Assembly (NCBI GenBank): GCA_916048055.1
Contig: CAJZHL010000006.1
Span: forward strand, 372,001-436,000
Origin: Pedinophyceae sp. YPF-701
Taxonomy: Eukaryota; Chlorophyta; Pedinophyceae
DNA length: 64,000 nt
Direction: 5' to 3'
Shown: positions 26,501 through 35,700 of the stretch, piece after piece
How positions within the stretch are numbered: position 1 is the first letter of the stretch
Layout: each line of letters opens with the position of its first letter
The notes under the pieces: model-generated
Seen by the model: the letters and a program-made list of their open reading frames with translations, nothing else
The model's database searches: none
Told to the model about the DNA's origin: nothing
Made by a program: the position numbers and the translations under genes

Positions 26501-29430
26501 TCATGGGGGCGCAGCAGAAGGACCAGGAGAAGAAGGAGGAGCAGGGGGAGAAGAAGCCGTTGGAGGAGGAGTCGAAGGGTGTGGAGATGGAGCAGGACTT
26601 CGAGGGGGAGCTGCATGACGTCAGCAGCGACGAGGAGGAGGACGACGGAGGGGAGAAGGACGAGGGCGATGACGAGCAGCGCCTGGACCAGGAGATGGGC
26701 GACGCGGGCGACGACGCCGAGGACGTGGACGAGAAGCTGTGGGACGGCAACGAGGAGGACGAGGAGGACGGGCCGCGGAAGGACGCGGGGTACGACCGGG
26801 ACAACGCGGTGGGGAAGCGGGAGGGCGCGGACACGGAGATGGTCGCGGGGGAGGACGACGGCGGGAACGAGGGCGGCGGGCCGGAGGAGGAGGGTCCGGA
26901 GGGCGACGGCAAGGACGAGGAGCAAGGCGGGGGGGCTGAGGAGGTGGGCGGGGACGAGGAGGGCGAGGAGGGGGAGGAGGGGGAGGGGGTGGTGAACGAG
27001 GAGGTGGCGGGGGGCGAGGAGGACGAGGGGAACCGCGTGAGGCCGGAGGAGCCGGAGCAGGAGATGGAGCTGCCGGACGACATGGAGCTGGACGCGGACG
27101 AGGCGGGGGAGGCGGCGGTGGACGAGGGGGGCGACGGTGGCGAGGAGGAGGGCGACGGGGGGGTCAAGGATGAGGGGGGTGGGTTCCCAGAGGGGGAGGA
27201 GGAGGAGGAGGAGGAGGGGGGGGGTTGGAGGTGGCGCAGGAGGGGGGTGAGGGACAGGAGGAGGAAGAGAGGGATGGGGAGGATGGAGGTGGGCAGGGGC
27301 CTCAGGGGATGGAGGTGGACGGGGCGGAGGAGGAGGAGGAGCCGGACGTGGGTGAGGACGAGGGGGCGGATGCCGCGGCGCAGGCGGCGGCGGGGGAGGA
27401 GCCGGGCGAGGAGGACGCGGTGCAGGCGGGGCCGGCGGGGCAGGCGTCGGCGGCGGCGCAGGCGTCGGCGCGGCCGGCGGGGGCGGCGGACGGCGGCAAG
27501 GGGGAGCAGGCGGAGGACGCCAACGGCACCGAGGCCGGGGTGGACGCGGGGGCGGTGGCGCAGCAGAGCGCGGCGATGGAGGCGGCGGAGATGGCGCAGC
27601 AGTCGGCGCAGGGGGCGGCGGAGTCCGGGGCGCGCGGCGCGAAGGCGCGGGCGGCGGGCGGCGGGGAGCAGCAGCGGCAGCGGCAGGAGCCGTCGCAGGG
27701 CATGGGCGAGGCGAACCCGTTCCGGTCGCTCGGCGACGCGATGGAGCGCTGGCGGGCGGACCTGAACATCACGGGCGACGCGGAGGAGAAGGGGGCGGGC
27801 GGCGAGGAGGAGCTGGAGGAGAGGGGAGGGGGAGTGAAGGACGTGGTGGCGGGGGAGTACGAGTTCGCGGACCAGGGGGAGCGCGGGGACGCGCAGGCGC
27901 TCGCTCCGGCGACGGAGGAGCAGGCGGGGCAGATGGAGGCGCTGAACCGCGACGAGGGCGACGACGCTGGCGAGGAGGAGGGCGGCGGCGACGAGGACGC
28001 CGTCGCTGCGCCGGGCGCGGAGGAGGAGCCGATGGACGAGGACGACCCTGGGGAGGTCAGGACCGGGCACGCACCGAGCCGTCTGGCGGGACAGAAGACG
28101 GGCGTGGAGCCGCGCGGCGCGGACGGTGACGAGAAGAAGGACAGGGACGGGGACGTGGCGATGGACGGCGACGACGAACAGGGGGACGAGGAGCTGGCCG
28201 GCGAGGACGGCGCTGGGGATGAGGAGAGGCTCGAGTCCCTGGTGGAGGTGCGCGCGGGCGAGCTGGCGGGCGGCGCTGCGGACGGTCGCGACGAGGAGCG
28301 CGCGGTGTCCGAGGCGGTGCGCGGCGCGCTGACGCCCGAGGAGGCCGAGGCGCTGCGGGCTGGCCTGGAGCGCAAGCTCCAAGACGCGGCCGCGGGCGCC
28401 GCGGCCGCGGGCGACCTGGGAGCGGCGCGCGAGATGTGGGCGCGGTGCGAGGCGCTGACGTCCGCGCTGTCGGGCGAGCTCGCGGAGCAGCTGCGGCTGA
28501 TCCTGGAGCCGACGCAGGCGACGAAGCTCGCGGGGGACTACCGCACGGGCAAGCGGCTCAACATGCGGCGCGTCATCGCGTACATTGCGTCGCGGTTCCG
28601 CAAGGACAAGATCTGGATGCGGCGTACGCGGCCGGACAAGCGGCGGTACCAGGTGGTGCTGGCGGTGGACGACTCGCGCTCGATGGCGGAGCACGGGTGC
28701 GGCGGGTTCGCGATGGAGGCGCTGGCGCTGATCTCGCGCGCGCTGATGCGGCTCGAGGTGGGGGAGTTCGGGGTGGTGTCGTTCGGGGGGTCCGGGGCGG
28801 TGGAGCCGCTGCACCCGCTGGACCGGCCGTTCACGGACGCGGCGGGCGTGGACGTCATGTCGCGGCTGCGGTTCGACCAGGACAACACCATCGACGACAA
28901 GCCCATGGTGTCGCTGATGACGTGCCTGATGGACATGCTCGACGCGGCCCGGGAGCGCGTGGCGACAGGTGAGCGCGTTAGATGAGCATTGATCGAGCGC
29001 CTGAGGAGCATGATACTCGCGTTTCTAGCTCGTTTGACCACGTGCTGTATGTTTGACAAGGCTGAACGGTTGGAGATCACCAGCGAGCTTTGTTTGGTGT
29101 TTTACTTGGCGCGCAGGTGGAGCGGAGACGCTGCAGCAGCTCGTGCTGATCCTCGCGGACGGGCGGCTGCACGAGAAGGAGGCCCTGCGTCGCGTCGTGC
29201 GCGAGGCCGCCGAGCGTCCCGGCGTGGTGTACGCGTTCATCATCCTCGACAGCTCCGAGTCCTCGCTGCTCGACCTGCAGACGGTGGCGTTCCGGGGAGG
29301 GAAGCCGGAGTTCACGCGGTACCTCGACAGCTTCCCGTTCTCGCTGTACGTGGTGCTGCGGGACATCGCCGCGCTGCCCGCGACGCTCGCCGACCTGCTG
29401 CGGCAGTGGTTCGACCTGACGTCGCGCTGA
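11525..29430 (+). CDS. MDN1: Midasin, giant six-AAA ATPase of 60S ribosome biogenesis (one frameshift in a G run)
   Basis: Model join(11525..11650,11996..12461,12608..28968,29117..29430), about 5,755 aa if one base is restored at 27216-27224. Six AAA modules show Walker A motifs: GPPGCGKS (about residue 318), GETGTGKTT (694), GPTSSGKTS (1117), GETGTGKTT (1425), GSPGVGKTT (1844) and GPAGTGKTA (2178). Walker B motifs such as WIVLDELNLAP and WVLLDELNLAG follow; in AAA6 it reads WVLLDNANM, a degeneration I recall from yeast Rea1 too. Then come a long helical linker, a highly acidic D/E-rich region (about 26370-28400) and a C-terminal MIDAS domain with the DxSxS metal site in AVDDSRSM (about residue 5552). 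Midasin strips assembly factors (Ytm1, Rsa4) from pre-60S particles. The last intron (28969-29116) lies within the MIDAS domain. A partial copy of the 3' end lies 12 kb downstream. Confidence 0.95.
27216..27224 (+). other. MDN1: Frame break at a run of nine G in the midasin acidic region
   Basis: Upstream coding is in one frame up to the Glu run and Gly codons. The stretch after the G run turns into an Arg/Trp-rich read-through unlike midasin, while a shifted frame resumes an acidic sequence (LEVAQEGGEGQEEEE) and runs on to the MIDAS domain. One missing G, or two extra, would heal the gene. A homopolymer error is the simplest explanation. A 12-nt GT...AG segment just upstream is far too short to be an intron. 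Confidence 0.8.
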
Positions 29431-29564
29431 GCGATCATGCCAGCGATTTATTTCGATGATTTTACAAAGAATTCGTCACAAGGACCTGTCCCTTGAACTG
29501 TGACAGTTCCAGCAGGGCATGCGGCTGCCCGATCCGGTCATGTCCCTCCGATGATACATTCAGT
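29431..29564. other. Short gap between the midasin stop and the X1 stop
   Basis: About 130 nt separating two convergent genes. Composition drops abruptly from very GC-rich to roughly balanced here, marking the left edge of the accessory region. Confidence 0.5.
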
Positions 29565-31563
29565 TCATGAGGAATACTCTGCTTCGAACATGCCCCACGC
29601 TTTGAAGAGCCGTGCACAAGTCCCAACAGCAATGCACAGCATCGAACACTCATAGTTCAAGCCATGTCGCGCGGACATCACGTGTGGCGCGCGCTGCCAC
29701 GCAAAGCAATGCACGCACTTCACTTCGCCCTTGTACTTGCTCAGCCTCTTGTTCACGCGTGATTCTTCTAGGTATTCGGACACTGCCCGCTCATCCTGGA
29801 GGTTGGGATTGAAGATGCACGCCGCGTCGTCTTCGCGGTAAGCCTTGCCCCACCTCAATTTTGTCGCATGCAGCACGTCGTAAGAGTGCATTTTTCGGCG
29901 TTCCGGTGCATCCGACATCTGCAATAACAAGACATGATTTTTTTATGGAATCTAGAGCGCAGGCAGAAACCTGGCCGCATCTGTGCTCTATGGAGAAGAA
30001 AATCATTTGATATCCGCAAGCCAGAAGAAGCGGCCGTGCGGCCAGCCCGTGCACGAAGGAGTGAAAATGACGTACCGCAGCAAGGAGAATGGTCAAGGCG
30101 TGCTCGGTTGCCGCATTGACCTGGAAATCAATCATGGAACAGTCGAGGATCCAAGGCTTCCCAGTCGCTGCGCATCCCTGCAGCTTCTTCTCCTCCTTCT
30201 CTCCAGCCAAGATCACTTTAACATGGGGCATCCGTGTGTGCTCGTGGAGATGGCAAGACTCCGAAGAGTGTTCCGAGCCGCAGACCTTAAACCACTTGAC
30301 AGTATCTCCTGATTTCGCTTCGTTGCTCGTTTCAGCGTTCATCTCGGCTGCTGGAGTACTCGTCTTCTGCCTTTTATGAGCCCCAGGCGTCGTGCCACCC
30401 GTCTCCTTTTGGCTCGTTTTCAGCTTCGCCTGCAGCACATCCCGCGGTGAGCAACTATCGGGCGGACTTCGTCCCAAGCCTCGATTCGGGATGCGATGTT
30501 GCATCGCGATCGGCGCCTACATACAGCACTGCGCAAGCCCCAACCGTACCCTCTGCTTCGCGCTGAGCAACATGCTTATGTTTCCCGACTGATCTGAGTC
30601 GCACCGGCAGCTGACAGCTGCTGCGGCTCACGGTGCAAGCGTTCTGTGGGCGCAAAGTGACTTCTTGCCAGCATGTGTGTTGCCTCGCGGGAACCAACCT
30701 TGTTGAACCAGGCGTGGATGACCCGATAGGCGTAAAGGGTGCCCTGGGGGAATAAATTGAGCACGTCTTCCCTCGAAGGCATAGCAGGAAATGACGCCTT
30801 TCTTGCCCTGATCCACCCGCCGGGCCCGCTTGGACCACATCGTTGTTTGCTATCCCCCAAGACATAGACCAGCTTTTTGCACACCTTGATGACGCTGTTC
30901 CTGTCGTCGGGGGCGAAGGGCTGTTCGTCCTTTCCGTGAACCAGCAGCTCGCGCAGCGGCGTGAAATCGTGCCCTGGAATCGCAGACAGGAACGTGTCGA
31001 CGGGACATGGGCAGCTGCTGAGCTCCAGATCGTCGATGATCAAGTCAGGCGTAGCGGTCTTCGTATGGGGCAGCTGGTCATCTAGTGCATGCTGGAAAGT
31101 CTGTTCCTTGTCAAGTTGTTGCACAAATCAAGCATGGCACGTGGGCGGGGACGCAGCGGTGTCTTCTGCAGCCGTCATGCGATTCAGGTCGGGGCCACGC
31201 ACGTATCACGTTGCTCCAGACTTGAGCTGCGCAATATCGAGGTGGCGATGTCGCGCCAGGATGTCCCGCCTCGCGGGCGATCAGATCGGGGTCATCTGTT
31301 CCCAAAAGCTTCTTCAGTTCCGCCACAGCTTCTCTTTCGCATGGCTTGAAGCCATCGTGGTCCGATGGTAGCCAAGCCAGGAGACTCGGATGCGGAGCGC
31401 AGGGTTCGCCTTCCAGGGGCTGAGCTTGTCCGCTTGAAGCGTTCGGGACACTATTGCCCCCAGTCTCCTCGGGGCTGCGCGGTGCGTTGTGAGCGAGCAG
31501 AGTATCCAGCGACACGCGGACATCGCGAGCGCGCAACCCACTGCCAAACTCGTCGCCGCTCAT
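29565..31563 (-). CDS. Unrecognised multi-exon protein X1 (paired with X2), CxxC...CSMLC motif
   Basis: Family not recognised. Exons (minus strand): about 31190-31563 (acidic start MSGDEFGSG), about 30600-31090, about 30440-30076, and 29918-29565. The last intron is firm: donor GTACGT after 30076, acceptor TTGCAG before 29918, phase 0. X2 has the same intron at the same place in the alignment. Blocks shared with X2: HDFTPLRELL, then GTLYAYRVIHAWF, then WILDCSMIDF, then a C-terminal CVHCFAW...CSMLCIAVG with spaced cysteines that could bind metal. No reverse transcriptase, transposase or kinase motif is visible. GC content is much lower than in midasin. It is head-to-head with ARM1, about 1.2 kb apart. 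Inner exon ends are approximate; a broken copy is possible. Confidence 0.55.
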
Positions 31564-32764
31564 GTCGTGCGAAGCGAGTCACTTCAAACGCGCCTGCGCA
31601 GATTGAAATGACCGGTAGTGAGCTGCATGTGGACGCGACAAGATGTTCCGTCCACGCGCCCACGAGGAGGTGGAAGGGTCAGAGCACTGAGGGCACGCTG
31701 ACAAGCACACGCGTCCGGAGTCGCTCGTCTTTCGATGACGGACAAAACATACGAGTGATGCGGGTCGCACATGCTAGGCTCGTCTCTGCCGCGCCAGCTC
31801 ACTGGCGAGGTGGACAACCGCCAGCAGTCGATCAGTGGCTGGAGCGAAATGGCGCCAATATTCTTACTGCGTCCCCTGAATCGACAGCTCCATGTGCGCA
31901 TCTGTCAGTCCTGTTCCTCGTCGCCGGAACAAGGCCGCCTTACAAGGCCGCCGGCTCTGAGGCGCAGCGCGGCCGCTGACGCGAGTGTGTGACCATGGTC
32001 AAGGACAGTCTGTCTGCAGCGCAGTCCGGCACGGTGCCGCGCTGCTTGGGACGCCTACGGCATTTCGTGCCCGGTCGACGTATCTGCATTCACTTAGGGC
32101 CTCGCTTGCAGACAGCAGCGAGGTGCACTCGGGTCCAACTTGGCAGCTGCAAGAGAAGAGGCTGGTAGACAAGCGTTGTGGCCTGACCGAGGTTGCTGAG
32201 CTCCTGGGGCGATGCGATGAACTATCTCCCTTCGATCCGCACCGGTGGGTCTCACGACCGCCGACGAGGGGAGATTTCAGGGCCCTGCATTGAGGAAGGT
32301 GCATAAATTAGCGCCTTTTGCAGGATGCAAGCATGCTGAAGGAGCTGTTTTAGTCCTGTACTCACGCATATTCTATCGATTTCCTGTGATGTTCGATTTG
32401 AGTGCCTTGGACGCGTTCACACCTAATGCCGGGGAACTGAGTGCTGAGCTACGCCAGCCCCTGCCGTGAACGATGCAGATAAGGCGGGAGCGGCGTGTTA
32501 GCCCGTCAGAGGTTTTGACCGGATCTCGTCCTGCTTGCGATGTTGAACCTTCTCATCGACGGGCACTGCTCGCGCTGAGATCACCCCAGGTGAGGACGAG
32601 AACATGCATCACGACAGCCAGGACTTGGGGACGTGGTCGCTCGACTGTATGACATGCCTTGTCAGCCTCCACCAACAGCAGAGCCGTATCGTCAGGAATC
32701 GACGACCCCGTTGATTCGCAGGGTCTCTGTTTTCAAGATTGAGTAGGGCGGCAGGCAAACGTCG
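31564..32764. promoter_or_regulatory. Divergent intergenic region X1 / ARM1
   Basis: About 1.2 kb between two genes that start outward, so it should carry both promoters. Only short overlapping open frames occur. The part near 32290-32480 is comparatively AT-rich. No named element identified. Confidence 0.35.
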
Positions 32765-35700
32765 ATGGCGCAGGTCGACGGGGCCACAAAAGAGCCCGTG
32801 GGCTCACGATCGGCAGACTATATTTATGCGCTGGCCGCCGCGGGCGACGACGACAGCGCCCGTGCAGCGAGCCAGGCCCTTGCCCAGCAGCTGCATGCGG
32901 CCCGCACCCAGGAGCGTTGGTGGGCCGCGGCGGCAGGCGGCAGCGACAAGCACTTGCGGGGCTTGTACAAGGCGACTGCGGTAGCGCTGCAAGCGGCGCG
33001 GCGCGACGACACTCGGGCCGGGCTCGGCGAGCTGGTGGCGGAGCTGCTGCTGCAAGTGGATGTGGCGGAGGTGGCGGACGATGGCGAGCGGCGCGATGCG
33101 GCGTGCGCGGCGGGCGTCATGCGGGGGCTGACGGTGGCGCTGCGGAGCGCTGCGGAGTCGGAGGCGTGGGCGGCGCTGGCGCGTGCGGTGCGGCGGTTGC
33201 TAGGCCCGGGAGGCGAAGAAGCCGCGCGGCTGCAGAAGGCGGGGGTGATTAGCCTCGAGGCGGCGCTTTTGAAAGCGCTTGGCAGCGGGCGTGCGTCGGA
33301 GGTGGCTGCGGAGGAGCTCGGCGCAGCGCTGGTGATGTGCTTGCGGCGTGCGCAGGACGAGGACTGGGCGGCTGTGGGGGAGCGGCGCGACGAGGCGACG
33401 ATGTCGGGGGCGGCGTTCGTGGTCGCGGAGGCGCTGCGGGACGTGCGGGGGAACAAGGCGCGAGCGGAGCTGGGTGCAGCGGCTTGGCTGCTGCTTGGCG
33501 AGGGGGGCGATTATCGGTGGCGGAGGGAGCAGGCGGGGCGGACGGGGATGGAGGTGGCGCTGGCGCGGGCGCTGGAGGCGGCAGCTGGGAGCGCCGAGGC
33601 AGCGGTGGGGGGGTCGGGGGAAGCGGAATCAGCCGAGGATGCGATGCACACTCTTGCGCTTGCGACGGAGCTGCTGCTGGCGAAGGAACCGGACGAGGAC
33701 GAAGGTGGGGAACAACGCAGACAGCTGAGGCGGCCGTGCTCTCGGCGGATCGGGGAGGCGGTGCGGCGGGCGAGGGACGCGGCGAGCGCAAGGGGGCAGG
33801 CGAGGGATGTGCTGGAACGGCTGGCACAAGGCCTGACAGGCGTCGGAGGGTTTAGCCCCGTATCACAGACCGGGCAGGATGACGAGCGAAACCATGAGCT
33901 CGCAAGGGCGCTCGATTCTGAGGCAGCTCTCCGCCGCGCACAAGGTCAGCTGGTAACACTTCTGGATAGCCTTCCTACAGAGCTATCATCACTTGTGGGC
34001 TGCATCCGTGCGCTGGCCGCCGCGGGCGACGACGACAGCGCCCGTGCAGCGAGCCAGGCCCTTGCCCAGCAGCTGCAAGCGGCCCGCACCCAGGAGCGTT
34101 GGTGGACCGCGGTGGCGGCAGGCGGCTGCGACAAGCACTTGCTGGGCTTGTACAAGGAGACCGCGGAAGCGTTGCAAGCGGCGCGGCGCGACGCCACTCG
34201 GGCCGGGCTCGGCGAGCTGGTGGCGGAGCTGCTGCTGCAAGTGGATGTGGCGGAGGTGGCGGACGATGGCGAGCGGCGCGATGCGGCGTGCGCGGCGGGC
34301 GTCATGCGGGGGCTGACGGTGGCGCTGCGGAGCGCTGCGGAGTCGGAGGCGTGGGCGGCGCTGGCGCGTGCGGTGCGGCGGTTGCTCGGCCCGGGAGGCG
34401 AAGAAGCCGCGCGGCTGCAGAGGGCGGGGGTGATTAGCCTCGAGGCGGCGCTTTTGAAAGCGCTGGGCAGCGGCCGTGCGTCGGAGGTGGCTGTGGAGGA
34501 GCTCGGCGCAGCGCTGGTGATGTGCTTGCGGCGTGCGCAGGACGAGGACTGGGCGGCTGTGGGGGAGCGGCGCGACGAGGCGACGATGTCGGGGGCGGCG
34601 TTCGTGGTCGCGGAGGCGCTGCGGGACGTGCGGGGGAACAAGGCGCGAGCGGAGCTGGGTGCAGCGGCTTGGCTGCTGCTTGGCGAGGGGGGCGATTATC
34701 GGTGGCGGAGGGAGCAGGCGGGGCGGACGGGGATGGAGGTGGCGCTGGCGCGGGCGCTGGAGGCGGCAGCTGGGAGCGCCGAGGCAGCGGTGGGGGGGTC
34801 GGGGGAAGCGGAATCAGCCGAGGATGCGATGCACACTCTTGCGCTTGCGACGGAGCTGCTGCTGGCGAAGGAACCGGACGAGGACGAAGGTGGGGAACAA
34901 CGCAGACAGCTGAGGCGGCCGTGCTCTCGGCGGATCGGGGAGGCGGTGCGGCGGGCGAGGGACGCGGCGAGCGCAAGGGGGCAGGCGAGGGATGTGCTGG
35001 AGCGCATCATGTGGGCGATGGCATCTAACATCACACCTGGAGTGTCGCTCGTCGAGCATGCTGCAAGGACGGGCACCACTGAAGTTCTTCGCATGTTGTT
35101 TGCGGCTCTCGTCGCGGCGCTTGTAGAAGATACGCCTGCGGACACGGAGGTCAGCCTCGGATGCAGCACGGTGACAGGGATAGCAGGGGCAGTGTGGAGA
35201 GCCTGGGCTCAAGGTTATCAGGGCGCCGCTGCTAAAGCACTTTGCCTTGCAGGATTCGAAGTGCTGCTGGCGGAAGGTCCTGTCGAAGGCCGAGGAAGCG
35301 ATGCAAGGGTGCGCGCGCTTGCGGCGGCGATCGCCAAAGCCCTCCAGGTCGCTTCAATTCAGGATTCCACCACGATCGTTCTGGGCCTCGCGATCAGTCA
35401 CCTGATCACCAGCGCGGAGACGACAGGGGCGAAGCGGACAGTCATCGGCGCAGCGCGTGACGCGGGTGTGGAGACCTTGCTCGCGGGAGCACTCAAGCGG
35501 GCGCGGAACGATGAGAGCAGAGCAGTGCTTGCCGGAGCTGTGTGTGCTGTGCTCACGGACGACGGAGTGTTGGCGAGCGAGCGGCTGGCCGCAGCGCACA
35601 AGGCGGGTATGGAGGTAGCGCTGGCAGGGGCACTGCGAGAGGCTCGGAGCGACGACAGCAGGGCAGCGCTTGGGCTTGCAGTGAGGAACCTGCTCGGCGG

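Noticed and set aside
27180-27191. A GT...AG segment that might explain the midasin frame change as an intron
   Set aside because: Twelve bases is too short to be spliced, and it would not change the frame because its length is a multiple of three.
26163-28814. An 883-codon open frame on the minus strand
   Set aside because: It is the complement of the acidic and MIDAS part of midasin; its Ser/Pro/Leu/Arg-rich translation is a mirror of GAG/GAC codons.
29565-31563. X1 as a transposon gene
   Set aside because: No reverse transcriptase, DDE or rolling-circle motif, no terminal inverted repeats and no target duplication seen; left as an unknown gene.
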